A stretch of DNA of 64,000 nt from Nemopilema nomurai. Taxonomy: Eukaryota > Cnidaria > Scyphozoa > Rhizostomeae > Rhizostomatidae. The position numbers and the translations under genes are program-made. This document shows, piece by piece, positions 48,973 to 61,975 of the stretch (the first letter of the stretch is position 1; the number at the start of each line of letters is the position of its first letter). The notes under the pieces are model-generated. The model saw only the letters and a program-made list of their open reading frames with translations, was not told the DNA's origin and searched no databases. The DNA lies in contig ML133455.1 in assembly GCA_003864495.1 (NCBI GenBank), positions 2,604,001 through 2,668,000 on the forward strand. Direction: 5' to 3'.

Positions 48973-51545
48973 ATGGCAAGCAACGGTCGAAGAAGACAGA
49001 AAGGCAGCTATGTGGAGGTGAAAAATGAGCTGTCCAAAGTCAGATTGGATGTACAGGGGCTTGCGGAGAAGATGAGTGCAGTTGAGAAGGACAAGGAGAA
49101 TCTCCGTGCAATCAATCAAAAACTGGTTGAGAAGATCAAGAAAGAATTCGAGAAGAACTATCCATTTAAGGTTCGTAACACATGGTGCATACAGGCAAAA
49201 ATACCTGAGTTTGAAAACAAAAACAAAACTCCACATACTTTTTATTGAATATTTGAAAAGATATCAATAGATGTTTGAAAAGATGTTTTTGCAAACTGCA
49301 CACTATTGAGGAAAGAATATTTCCTTCTTTAGATATTTCTGCTTAAGCAACAACTTGAGGCGGAGCGAGAGAAGTCCATACTCACAGCACAGAAATTGGT
49401 GGAGAGCCAGATGCTTGCTGTATTCTTCAAAGAATGCTTTGGCATTTCCATCGACACGGAAGTGAACAGTCCTGCAACGGCTTTGAGAAACGCAATGGAT
49501 GTCATGAAGGTAATTTTCCACTAGACGCAGGACAATGTTATTTCAAACAATATACACAGCTATATTTCCCTGTACGTGCATTTACTTTCAACTATTACAA
49601 GAGAAACTGACTTAAATTTGCAAAGGCAATGCTTATTTTAACTTCAAGCCGTATTTTATCTGCATCAGGGTATTCAGAAGCAGTGGGAGAACGAAAAAGC
49701 ACAGCTCACTCAAAATGCGGAGAACCTTCTTCAAAACCAGCAAGGACTTAACAAAGAGATGATACCTTGAAAGCAGAGAATCAGATGTTGAGAGAAGAAA
49801 AGATGGCCGAAAACCTGAGCAGTCAAGCAATCATCGATTCCTTGCAAGAGATTTTGGAGGAACAACGAGAGCAGATGGAAGTCGAAACGCAACAACTGCA
49901 GAATAAGGTAAGGGAAGATGTTGCATCAATTTGTATAAAGAGATTTAACTATAATATTGTTGCTCTTGAAATTCATGAAACATTAGATAACAGGATCACA
50001 AATTCCTTTACAGTTGAATGCTTCAAAGCAAAGCGAGGCCATCAAAAGTGAACAGATTTCTGCCATGGAGCAGGAACTCCGTTCAACTAAAGAAATGCTA
50101 TTGACAAGCAAGAACGTGGTAGACAATTATAAAAAAGCAGAGATTGAACTTGAAGTGAAAAGTGAAGATCGCATCAAGAAACTGCTTGTGTTGAAAGAAC
50201 TTGCTGCAATGTCGTCTGCTAAATTAGAAGATTTACAGAAGGAAGTGAACGAGTGGCAATCAAAAGCTGTTGAGTCTGATGCCTGCTGCCTGGAGCTGAA
50301 TGAAAAGGTGTGTGGATTCTTCACTAGAAAGTGATTACTGTCAAGCATTATCCATTCATTTCTTAAAAGACCCTCTTAACATCATTTTCATTAATGAAGC
50401 GAACAATCATTTTAAAGCAGCGTATTTGAACGCAGAAAGAGCGAGTGTACAACTGCCTTTTTTGTCTGCTTTGTTACAGCGGAACACTTTCTTGCATTAT
50501 ATTATATTATGGATTTGCATTATATTTGACAAAAAGTAGTCAAGCGATACTGATCAATCCTGCTTCATTTTGGAAGTCTGTTTTGAGAGTAAAAGTTCTC
50601 CATGTCCTTTCTATATTTATGTTTTAGCTTAAAAGCAGCCACCAGCGTCAACTCTCAATGCTGCAAGATATCGCTAAATATGACGTGAGAGCTCAAAATC
50701 TGAGTGTAGAGAACGCACTATTGAGCAACGGTATCCAGGCCATGGAAGAGGAGCGCAAGGAACTAGAGGGTCGTCTTCAAGAAGCCAACGAAAGTTGCAC
50801 GACAACGTCCTCTGGTCTTCTTGAAATGACCTCAAAGATGAACTACTGGAAGACAAAGGCGGGGCATCTAGAGTCTACGTTGGTGGCAGTGGAAGAAGAA
50901 GTAAGTTTAGCCATGAAATGTATGAAAAATTATTTGATAGTAAACTATTATCAGCCATTGAAAAGCACAGCAATAATTGCAAAGCAGTCAATCTTATCAT
51001 TAGATGCTGATTTTACCTTTGCTTCTCTTGAAAGTCCGTAGCGAGTGATTTGCTGATAACGGAAGTGATCTACAACGACAGACATTCTTACTGTGAACTT
51101 GGTTTTCAAACTTAAATTGCCTTCTTTCTCAATTTAATCTCTGCTACGGTGCTGTATCTTGGAATATAGTTATGTAAATATTCTTTCACAGAATGACAAG
51201 TTAGAAGAGGACAAAAATGAGTTGCTAAAGTCTATGGTTCTGGAGCTCAAGGAACACTTGGAACATAGTCTCTCCTTGAAGTCAGAAATAGCCTCGTTCC
51301 AAAGGGATACCCAGATGCAAAGATGCAGGATTGATGCGCTTGAGAGTGAAAATGTGGTACTGATGGTCCAGGTAGAAGAACTGCGGAAACAGGAAGCGGA
51401 GGAAAAGAGCTTGAATTCAAAAGCGCAAGAAGATCTGCGGGTGATGAGCGATGAAAATGCAAAGCTTAATGACGTCATTAATCAACTTGAGCAAAGGACT
51501 GAGTCAAAGAGACGATGGTGGAAGAGACTTGTTTCTTGCAGTTGA
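48973..51545 (+). CDS. Gene B copy 5: coiled-coil protein, best-preserved copy
   Basis: Exons: 48973-49170, 49333-49509, 49669-49907, 50014-50307, 50628-50900, 51192-51545. Five exons are multiples of three; exon 3 is one base short near 49760 ('gagatgataccttg' against 'gagtttgaagccttg'), giving a stop there, shared with B6. With that base the product would be about 511 aa. All introns are phase 0, donors are mostly GTAAG-like (exon 1 uses GTTCGT), and acceptors follow pyrimidine runs. Residues 1-66 are basic then helical, 126-205 and 206-303 strongly coiled-coil, 395-511 heptad-rich and ending in basic RRWWKRLVSCS. No enzyme motif, signal peptide or membrane segment seen. A cytoskeletal or scaffold role is a guess from composition only. 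Confidence 0.65.
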
Positions 51546-51679
51546 ACTAGACACTTTAAAGCCTAAATCTTTGAACTAAAGCTACTTAGTTTTTGTAAGT
51601 GTTAATGATTGTAGAATTATATTGTTAGTTAAACAAAGAAATTCCTTTTTATCAGTCTTAACTTGCAAATGTTATAGTT

Positions 51680-51940
51680 TGATGCTGAGAACGACTGAAA
51701 GAGCTTTTTCAATGAAAATGAGTTCTTGAAGACGATTTAAAGAGGTAATGTAAAAATGAAGGGAAATCGCAGTATGTTAGATGTTGTAAGTTGGTAGATG
51801 ACTCTGTAATGATGCTACTGCTGTTGTGAATGGCTGATCGTCGAGAAAAGGCTGCAGAGATATTTTGACAAAAGTCAGAAGTCTTGGACAAACGTCGCAG
51901 TTATCAAGAGAGATCAACAGAGAGTTAAATAGAGAAATGA
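51680..51940 (+). pseudogene. Possible decayed exons downstream of gene B5
   Basis: After the gene B stop, a frame interrupted by TGA/TAA gives coding-like pieces: FFNENEFLKTI near 51700-51740, then MADRREKAAEIF, stop, QKSEVLDKRRSYQERSTES near 51833-51930. The composition resembles gene B. Units 2 and 3 lack about 150 bp of it. It may be a relic of a longer gene B, or chance. Confidence 0.25.
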
Positions 51941-52617
51941 ATCTGATTAAAATAGTATCAGAAGAGACACAAAAATATTAACTGAACATAGAAATTAAAT
52001 GAATATTATAATATTAAGTGAACCTGCGTTTTCAGCCAAAGAGATGTAATACTTGACAGCAGACCCTAGAATGCAAGCCAACTTGCTTGCTTCGTTTACA
52101 AAGTACACCTGTCCGTATATATTTGACCTAAAATGTTACTTTGTCATTCATAGTTTGATAATAGAGAAAAGAAAGGACATAACCGAGTTGAAACTTTTGT
52201 ATCGAGGTTAGTAGCAAACAGGCAAAGTCATGGCAAAAACTTTCAAGCTCAATTAGTTTAAGAGCTAATCAGACTTTTCCCTACATTAATAAGACATGCA
52301 TCAATTAAACTCTTCGTGTTAAATGGGCCTAATGGTTGTGGTTGATTTGTTTACAGATAGGCGATGGTCAACGCACTTAAATACATCGATGTCAAGAACT
52401 GCAAGAATTGGTTGACCTTCCTCCGAAACTTTTACTTATGCTCTCAAACTTCCTCATTTGTACAAAATACATAAATATTGAAAAATCGCCCGATGGTGTT
52501 TTATGAACGAAGCAAAAGCATTTAATTATGGACCTTCCTACATCACGCGCCTCTTTTAGCGCAAGTATCAGCGCTCTAACTAGGTCCTAATACAAAGGAG
52601 GACACAAAAAATGATTA

Positions 52618-52908
52618 ATTATTCTACTAGCATTAAGCGAATATATCGCCTCATTGCAATTCAAGGCGGAAATGCTGAGCCCCAGAAGTGACTCCATTTT
52701 GAAAAATCGAATGAATTGCATGGTTGCATGACGTATTCGTTACTCCATCGTTAATTTACAACTTTTGCCGGCCGGTAAACTATTCGAACTGATAAAAAGC
52801 AACCAAAATGCAACGAAAGCTGCGTAACTCTGCGTACCTGAAAATTGTTAATACTCAAACTAGTGTCACTGAAAATGGATGGATGAAAAAAAATTCGCCT
52901 GCGTTGCT
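52618..52908 (+). repeat. Dispersed ~290 bp repeat, post-B copy, unit 5
   Basis: Post-B form, same variant as unit 4. Confidence 0.6.
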
Positions 52909-53146
52909 GTTTTATAGAGGTTTATACAATACAATATTTGAAAAATACTGAGCAGGTTACAAAAGAGGAATAAATCTTCTCCTTCTCCTATCATGCATAC
53001 ATTGGAGTACTTTCTTTTGTTCTTTCTGTCATCTTTTCTTATCAAACTCGGCAGACCTCTCTCGTTTGTCCGCCATTTGTTTCTCACAGCGCCTTTTCCA
53101 TCTTAAGTAACCACTTTCGACGTAATTGTGGAGTCTGTTCTAACAT

Positions 53147-53633
53147 TTATAGTTCTGGGCTTTTTGGCTGAATGTCAATTGAATGTGCCATCTTCACTGC
53201 TTGATCATACCAGTCTGCGAAATCTTCCTCTACATTTACTCGTTTCATGGAAAGGTCCTCTATGACACTGACAATCACGTGGTAGGCTTGAAAGATATCT
53301 TGGTTGCTTCCTTGTAATTTCTTTACAAGTGGTTTTGGAGGCTCTGTCCCGTTCATGCAAATGAACTGCACGAATAATACAAGTTTTGTGCCGTAAATTT
53401 GATTTCGGTGTCCCAGCTCCACTCTTCTTCAAAGTCAGTGCGTAGTGCATCATAAAAGTCACAATAGAATCCAAGGGCTTGAAGATAGACTCAATTACTG
53501 CAGCATTGGCACGACAGAGCAAATAGTATGACTCGAAGGTACGATATCGTTCGACTGAACGAGGGCGTGCCAAACAGAATATATTGTTTCTCTGTTCTTG
53601 AGTGAGCCTCATTTCTTCGCCGTGATAATTCAA
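53147..53633 (-). pseudogene. hAT-type transposase fossil, unit 5
   Basis: Same two frames and old frameshift as in unit 2. Upstream of 53633 the former reading frame is closed by TAA because 'ctatatag' became 'ctataaag' on the minus strand. Lys-to-Asn and similar changes (GTEPPKPLVKKLQ, KRVNVEE) show it drifting freely. Confidence 0.55.
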
Positions 53634-55661
53634 AAGTTCTTCAAAGTACCACTTTCTTTATAGAAAGAATTCGTAGAACAAGTAAAATGAAACACAATGT
53701 TATTGATGCTTCCATTTTTACAGGTTTTTTTTATCGGAATGTGTAGTATATATCCATCCCTCTTAGCTTTAAAACAAAAAATATGAAAAAATCATTTCTA
53801 AGCGTATATTTTTACAATTTTTGCAGGAAAAGGGGGCACTTTTCCTCCGTCTTGACTCCCAGGCCAACCCCCAACCGTAGTTGTACCCCTGTTGTGGATG
53901 ACCTTTCCCTTTAGAATCTATCCATCGGAAACACTATTGCTTTACGAATACTCAAGTTAAAGTTTTAGACATTAAAACTTCATGGGTTGACAAATTTTAT
54001 GTTGCACATAACTCACAATATTGTGAAACAACGAAAACATAATTTCGTATACTTAAAGGCTAATTTCTGTCCGATAGTTGTCAGGGTATGGAAACATCAG
54101 AAAAGGATCAAAAGCTTGTGAGAAGATTTCATGATTGGCTGTTTAGCCACCAGTCAGCGTCCATTTTACCTATTCTTTGGAAGAGTAAGAGTGAAAGGAA
54201 AACAGGCCTGGAGCTGGCGAGAGATTTTTTTTTAATACAAGGCCAATTACCCGTTTGCAGCACCCTTTCAGCTCCTCTAATCTGCATTTAAAGCTTTCAG
54301 AATATCAGCTAAACCAGAAGATTAAGATGCATCTGGCTTTGAGGAACCAAAAGTTTGATTCGGCGATAATTGAATAAAATTTCTCTAATCAACTTCTATA
54401 TGAATAAGTTAAGTGAATTATAGCCATGAATTTATTTGATGTTCCGAATGACTGTTTATTTTTGACAGTTATGTTCTTCAAGGTGCAACCAAAAGCAAGA
54501 AATGACGTGAATTCTTTTTTTCATTAATGTTATCATATCTATCTTATTATGTTATATAGATCTCTTTCTGTAGCAAGGTGTTTTGGTGTTAATCCTACAT
54601 GTGAAGCCTCATTTGGCGCAAAAATTCATAGACTACTTATAATTTTGTCTGCCCAGGAACGCAATCCCTATGTAAATGGCGAGTAAAGTCTTACATATTT
54701 TCCATTTCAGGTAAAGTTAGCTTTGGATATTTTGCTCCTCTCACCTCAATGCACCCCCCCTCACTGTTAAAATAATAAACAAACATGAAATTATTATTCT
54801 TAGAATATTTGTTTTTGTTATTATTATTCATAGAAACACATTTGCAGTATATTTACTTTTAATTGTTTATTTGCTCCCAAATTCTCCAATAAGCAAACCT
54901 CTTAGGCCGATAAAAATTAATAAGCCCTCCGCCCCCTCCTTCTGCTTGATAGAGCTTTTACGGTAAGAAACAAACATGAAAATAAAAGTATGTTAACCAA
55001 TGGCATCGTCAAGTTTAAATCTGCAATTCTTTTAAGACAGACGAGGATTTATGGGTGCTGCCCAGTTTCGTTTTCAAAATTGGGGGATGGGAGGGCCAAT
55101 GTCTATAGAGCTAGCAATTCTGAAAATAAACAAGTGATTCTAATGGCAAAACCAACAATTAAGTAAGGCCTTGGGAGTGGTTCCCCCAATTATGCATCTT
55201 GGTAAGATCAATTAGACAGTTCTAACTAAAAGAGTTTCTAATCGTCGCTAAGATCAAATGTAAGAGTTTAGATGGATAATGTTTTTGGTTTAGTGAACTG
55301 ACATATAGATAATACAAAGTAATTAAGAAACTGCTCTTTTCATTTAACCAGAAGAATTACGAATTTGAAATATACCCTGCCTGTCAAGAACCTGCTTGAA
55401 AATGTATTAAAACATTGCTAGCTGATTCATTCAGCTTTAATAACTTGTATTTTGTGTATTTCGGTGGAGGCAAATACTAGCAAGTCGGGCTTATACTCGC
55501 AACGTTACATGATAAATATAAAAATAGTTTGATATACATAACTGATACAGGGGCATAAAAGAAGTGGAGATTGCAACATGTTGAATGCACCTCTTCATTG
55601 TTACGTCAAATTTTACTTACTATTCAAGTTAATGCGCTTCTATATTTAGAAATTTCGATTG

Positions 55662-55696
55662 TGACGTCAAATTGTCGAGAAGCTATATATATAAAG
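55662..55696 (+). promoter_or_regulatory. Gene A6 promoter: CRE and TATA box
   Basis: TGACGTCA at 55662-55669 and TATAAAG at 55690-55696. Confidence 0.75.
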
Positions 55697-55835
55697 CGGC
55701 ACACATTCTAATCAAATCATTGTTTACGCGCTCGCTTGTAGTTACTACTACTAGTCGCTTGTGAATTCGTTATTCAATTCGATATACACTGTTTTTGAGA
55801 AGTGCCATTTTGGTTTCTATAATCGTTATCACACG

Positions 55836-58800
55836 ATGGGTAAGGTGCTTTCTAAGCAAGACAAGCCATCACAGGACAGCGGACGTCCAAATAAAACGGT
55901 AATTGTTTTTTTCAAGATAATTTTAGCTATTAAGATAATAATGGAGAGCCTTTTTTTTAAACATAGACAACCATCCAACAAGAAGCACATTTTTGTAACT
56001 CCTTTGTTGTAGTACTTTGATATGTAATGATTGCTTTTTAGGAGCCCGTTTCTCGCATTTGGAAAATCAAGCAATTTTTCAAAAACATGCGAAAGAAGAA
56101 CTCGGGATCAGAAAGTCTTGGATGTGCCAAAAAGTCATTTTACAAAGAAACAAGTCAAGGTTTGTTAACTCTTTTCAGTCCTCGCATCTTTTGCAGCAAT
56201 AAGCCAATTCCTAAAGTGCCTTTATCAATCAGCTTTCAGTTTAATCGAAAGCTATACATGCGCCTGGTTTGCCTGACAAAATTTCTAAATTAATTACTAA
56301 TCTGAAAATGATGAAGATCTTTCTACATTTTGCTTCTAACTTCGTCTGTAAATTCCTCTGTATTAACATCAAGTGCATGGACCTGTTACATTTTAGAGCA
56401 AAATCAGACTGTGTGCCAAGAAAAATCGAATGCAAAACATTGCAAACAAAACATGGCGGAAAAGCCTTTTGCTGATGAATTGAAATCTGTAGGCCTTGAT
56501 GGTGAGTCGAAGCTTTCAGACAGGCATCTGCTACAAAAATAAAAATTTGTTGTCTTTCTGAGCATTAACAGTCTCATAATTGCATTTATCATGGGTATCA
56601 CGAAGATGATAGCAGAATGCTATCATGTTTCTTTAGACGCTAGGAATATAATTGACATATTTTCTTACATAGAGACTAATATCGACATCATCGACAGACT
56701 TGGACTATCAAGGTCATTCTTCCTTGAAACAGATCAAAGCCCAGGTATTTTATTAACAAAAAACTGCATTAGTCTCTTAAAGTCTGAAAGGAAAAACCAT
56801 TCATTCAACAAATGAGCAAGAGGTCTTTCTAGGACTCTCTTGTCTTCGAAATTTTTCTAGCTTTTCTATTCTAAATAAACATAAGTATTTAGGCATTAAA
56901 ACAGCAAGTTTAGCCTATGTTTCCAAGCTCTTTAGAACTAACTATCACTCTATTATTATTATAAAGATCTTGATGACAATGAACCGCTTTTAAAAAATAA
57001 TTTCAATTCATCCTTAGGCTGCTCTTCTTGGAATTGCGAAAGTGACAATGACACTTACATTCCCCGTGTAAATTGGCAAAGGACAAAAAGGCATAGTATG
57101 TCATTTTGATGTTTTTTGCAAATTGATGTATGCCTATGTTTCAGAATTAAGTTTCCGCCGAAGCAAGTAACATCTTCAAACCTTTTGCCTGCAAAAGTAG
57201 ACCCTTATCTTGATCGTTTAACTGTCGCTTTAAAAAAAGAGGTCTTATTAAGTTATATTGTAGTACAAATTATAATTGATGTGTGTGGATCGTTTCATTT
57301 CAACACGTGTTAAGAATCTACTTTCAGGCTAGTTATTGAATGTAGAATGATTCAGACTATATATTCAGAGTTAGAAAGCTAAAATACAGTCAGTGTTTGG
57401 AAAAAGTTGAAATGAAAAATGATTTCATACAGTCATGGAACAAGCTAAGAAACTGGCAGATCAGACTAAAGGATGCTCCGATGATTCGATGAAACTGGAA
57501 GATAAAGATCAAAGGATGTCCATGTGCCTTGTTCCAGGTATGTTGACATTCAAACACTACAACCTGAGCTCTGAAGGTTTACTTTAAATTTGGAAATCTA
57601 GCATTCTACCATTTACCTATTTATTGTAAAATTGGAACTATTCATCGAGGGAGCATTCTAACAGGCGTAGCTATTTGATAAATAGTGACAGACTCTCCAA
57701 ACTCAAACGTACGGCATAATACTGCGATGTACTGAATTTTTGGGTTGAATTTTTCTGCTTTTCTTGCTAATTCTACATTCTTCTAAATTAGTTCATACGC
57801 TGAAAATGGAGGCTGAACTGGCTTCAATTTCTCAGAGAATCGAAAGCATGTACCAGACGATCGGCGAAAATGGTAAGAAATAAGTTGAATTCTTTTTAAG
57901 AATGCAAGTAGTATCGGGAGTTCACTATAAACAAAAAGTATAGCTTCGCACCGCTTTCAGATACGATTCATTCGAAATTTTGAGCATTACGAATGTATGA
58001 ATGGCCCTTGAACAATATCAGATGAAATGACAAACCTAGATTATGTTGATGGAAGATGGACAGATTTGGAAGAGAAGCATTTTTCATTTCTGATAGATCT
58101 ACTTTAATTATTATTAAAGTTGATAAAGGGTCCTGATAAATATCTAAGAGTCTGTTTCCAATCCAACATCTTATAAAATTAACAAATTATCAAGAGAAGT
58201 CATATGATGTAGTTAGATAGCAACCGATTGCCCCAAATTTAGATACATTCCCACCATCGAGAATTAATTAAGGCAATGACTATAGTGAAATTAATTATGG
58301 AAAGTAAGTTGGATTGATAATGACTAATGGACCCAATTTAACTCAGCAGAGCCAGCGGACAGCATGAAATTGCAGTTTGAAAGCCAGGAATATCAAACAG
58401 CGAAAGAGACTGTCATGGGTACGCATCTAACTACCTTCCTGTAGATTGGTTCCAACCACAATGAACTTATGAATAAGTGAAAAAGACTTCATGAAATATT
58501 TTGATTAAAGTCTCTGTTAATAAATAACATTTCCTTTTGGTCGTTTCTATAAAAACGAAAAGCGTTACAAAAAGAAACAAACTATCAAATTGTATTTTAC
58601 CTTGAAAAGCTTCGCAGCATGTTTAGCAAATGCAACGTTGATTCTGTGCCATTACTTTGCTTTTTACTCTATCTCCTTTTATGTTTGCTTTTAAGACACT
58701 CTTATCTCAGATCTAGTTACCAGGCTCGTAGGGATAAAATTGCCTTGAAATATTACTCAACACAGTCAACTTTGATCATGTATAAGTGAATTAGAATTGG

Positions 58801-59215
58801 CTTTGTTCTCCTTCACAGATGGACTCTACGCTCACATGTGCTACTTCTCCCCAAATGTCCTCTGCGGAGCTCGTGCCTCGATCGCCTGTGAAAAGGAACT
58901 CTTCAAGTTGCCTATGATCGAAATCGTTACCAAGGAAACTCCAGATGGATCATGGCCAGTATTTTGGTGAACCAGACCATCGTGCAGGAGCGAACGAGAC
59001 ATTGTATCGAAAAGATGCACTCCGCTCGACTCGATGCCACGCTAAACAACCAAGTGGCTGTCCTTGAGCTGGTTTTTCAAGCTGAGTGGAAGGAGTTCCC
59101 CATGCAAGTCCAAAAAGGGGTGTACCACAGATTCTGCTCGGCTCAGGTTATGCTGCCAAAGGTGTTGCCGTACCAGTGCTCCTTGGGTGAAGCTGAGAGA
59201 ATGGGCATCTGCTGA
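55836..59215 (+). CDS. Gene A copy 6: predicted N-myristoylated protein
   Basis: Exons: 55836-55898, 56042-56159, 56397-56501, 56673-56744, 57018-57095, 57433-57537, 57792-57872, 58350-58418, 58819-59215. Exons 1-8 are full length and in frame, from MGKVLSKQDKPSQDSGRPNK onward. The one fault is a missing base in exon 9 near 58945 ('ccagatgg'), where A1/A3/A4 have C and A2/A5 have A; a consensus drop-out is likely. Literally read, the protein stops about 12 residues after TKETP. Exon 4 begins after ATAG and starts ETNID rather than DTNID. With A1 and A4 this is the best candidate for a working gene A. Confidence 0.65.
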
Positions 59216-59954
59216 GCACCAGACACTCATCGAAGAAAAGACAAGACGTGGTCGTTGTTTATAGACTGTGAACAAGTTTTTTAATGACCAAGAGATAGGA
59301 CTCCTTGATACAATACCAATGTTGTATGCTAATATTTATTATAAAAATGATGGTTGATTCAGAAAAATGTGGTTTTTATCATTTTATGCTGCTATTTCGA
59401 AAACCTCGCAGAGAATATTCGGCTTACCATTGGCTGATCAAGATAAAACTTGCTGCCCTTAGACTTAAGTGTAAAATTTGGATTGCAATAGAGTCTGCAA
59501 CGTGACGACTGCTTGGATCCCTGTTACACATATGGGTGTCCTAATGCGAAATAAGTCACACAAAATGTGAAAAATGGCACGTGAGTTGTACAAGAAATGC
59601 CAAATGAACACATAATCTGGATAATGTCATCCGTTAGCCAAGAACGTTCACCTTTGGAAATACGATTCCAATGAAACAGCGACATGTTGGAGCTAAGCAA
59701 CTCATCGGAGCGACATAAATGAAGTAGCAACGTCTCCACGTGTTTGCGAATGTCACAATCTTCGCAGGATGCGTTTGAAATAACCATCTATTTGTGCAGG
59801 CGTGCAAGCAGAATTTTCAGAGGGCAGGTGTCCAATGAACAGAAAACGGTACAATTGGAACTCTAGTCCTTTATTGCCTGGCTTCTATCGATGAATCAAA
59901 GATATTGCTGAAGTATTCCTGACTTCTGAACTACCTTAACATCCAAATGTACTA

Positions 59955-60242
59955 ATTATTCTACTAGCATAAATCGAATTACCGCCTTATTGCAATTCAA
60001 TGCGAATATGCTGAGTTACAGAAGTTACTCCATTCCAATAATCAAATGAATTTCAAACGGTTGCATGACTTATTATTTACTTCATCTTTAATTTATAACT
60101 TTGTCGGCCGGTGAACTATTCGAACTGATAAAAAGCAACCAAAATGCAACGAAAGCTGAGTACATCTGCATACCTGAAAATTTTTCATATTTAAATTATT
60201 GTCACTCAAAATGGATAAATGAAAAAAATCGCCTGGGTTGCT
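59955..60242 (+). repeat. Dispersed ~290 bp repeat, post-A copy, unit 6
   Basis: Post-A form, matching 46945-47233. Confidence 0.6.
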
Positions 60243-61399
60243 TTTTTAAAAAGGAGTCTACAACAGCATGAGATGTCGGCAACAAGTCGCATTTGTATCA
60301 AAGTCCAGTAGCGGACTGGCCCACCCCCCTTGGGCCGTGGCCGTTGGCTCCCTATATAATCCGGTGAAAAGGGCCCCATTATTGCAGAAAAAGGGCCCCA
60401 TTTTTGGAACATGAGGCCTAACGGTATCCCATTACGAATAACAAACGTCATGAATGACATCAAAACTAAGGTTGAGTATATTGTCATTGCATGTGGTTGT
60501 GGAAAGGATTGGGTTAAAATTAAATTGTGATGTTTTAACTTGACTTCTGTAGGTTATGAAAGGGAAAGGGGGATTTGGATCTTTAATATTATGGAATTCT
60601 CTGTCTGGATTTCTATTTGTCATAGACTCGAGCGCAGTTTATATCCACAGCATTAGTTGTAGAGTTCACTTAGATTTATGCCTATGGCGAGGGTCGAAGC
60701 TAGCAACAAAGTAAAGGAGTTGTGATTCAGTAGTTAACTTTAAAACAAACTCCGGCGTTAACTATTTCTTTTACTCAAGCCATGACATTAAGATAATGCA
60801 ATGCGAAATCTAGTTTTAACACGAACGGGTAAAGGTATTGCCTCATGGAATGAAGATTGACATAAAAAAGTTATCAAGAAAATGACAATAATTAGCCGAA
60901 TTGCACATAAAGGACCAATAAACTTTGAGCCGCAAGTGGTTTTAAAAAAAGAAATCAAAGTTGTTGCAAAAAGGGGACAGGACTAATTACAACATCTGGT
61001 AAAATTTGATTAAAATGGTTTTTTGAAATGATAAACCTAGAAGTTTTGTGAAAAATTTCGTATGTAAGCATGTATTGAGTCTGAAATACAGATAGCAAAC
61101 TATTTTTAGCGGATATTTACCAAAAATTGAGGGGAACCTTCTTGTTATGATTTTGCTATGATTTTCTTAGCATGCAGAAATGAAATTTTTTACAGCTGTA
61201 TAGAAAATGAATTTTTGAGAATATCTCAAGCTGGCCCCAACTGTTACCATAGAACATCTGAGAGTGATAATAAGAAAGCTAAATCTCCATTTCGAAGCAG
61301 TTACCCCGCAATTGAGAATAAGCAAACCAATATTTTGAGTTCAGTTTTTATTGGTTTTTCCAGAACTTTGGCTTGATTTGTCACTATAACAAGCCTTTT

Positions 61400-61624
61400 C
61401 TATTTTGTTTTTTGGTAGAAATTTGGACAATCCAATAATCGTTCAATGTATTCGTCATGGGAAACACACATTGTGCAAAAAGAATCGGTATACTTCTCTT
61501 TGTAGTTTGCTATTAGGTCTGCAAACTTTAGTTCAAGTTTTAGTAGAGATGAGGCTTCCTCACACCTCAGATATTCTTGCATTATAAACTTACTCTCCTT
61601 TAGGAATCTGAGGTTGTTTTTCAC
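61400..61624 (-). pseudogene. Retrotransposon-like zinc-motif relic, unit 6
   Basis: Core open with CTMCVSHDEYIERLLDC; the frame seen in unit 5 is broken by a base loss near 61408. Confidence 0.4.
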
Positions 61625-61826
61625 ATTATTTTATCTTCGTTTTTTTACAAGAAGGTATTATGCCCAAAATTAACTTAAATGCAAATCAGATCGAATTTTA
61701 TTATTCAATGTCAAATTTCAATTATAGTACACAGCACCCATTTGTAATCAACAGCTGAACTTTGCCATTCCCCTAGCCTCGTTTTAGATTCAATTGTGAC
61801 GATATTGCGATAGGGATTCAATCAAA

Positions 61827-61857
61827 TGACGTCACAATCATACACAGTCTTATAAAG
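61827..61857 (+). promoter_or_regulatory. Gene B6 promoter: CRE and TATA box
   Basis: TGACGTCA at 61827-61834 and TATAAAG at 61851-61857. Confidence 0.75.
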
Positions 61858-61975
61858 TCGGCAAAACACAGACAAACTTCACACTTGATTTAAGTGCCGT
61901 TCTGAGTGAATCATCAGGGCTAACTTCAAATTGATATTGATAAACTTCAAATTTCTCATTTCGAAATAATCAACA

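Larger units (their letters stand above)
41335..54366 (+). repeat. Tandem unit 5 (complete)
   Basis: Full unit of about 13.03 kb. The start of gene A is unit 3/4-like, and from about exon 7 onward the sequence is unit 6-like, with mixed stretches between. It keeps about 150 bp after gene B (51740-51892) that units 2 and 3 lack. Confidence 0.9.
51546..55661. other. B-A spacer between units 5 and 6
   Basis: Gene B 3' flank with decayed coding-like sequence (51680-51940), dispersed repeat (52618), hAT fossil (53147-53633), spacer with a short C-rich tract near 54925. No intact gene. Confidence 0.6.
59216..61826. other. A-B spacer, unit 6
   Basis: Close copy of the unit 5 spacer: dispersed repeat at 59955, GGGCCCC piece near 60370, relic at 61400-61624. 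No gene seen. Confidence 0.55.
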
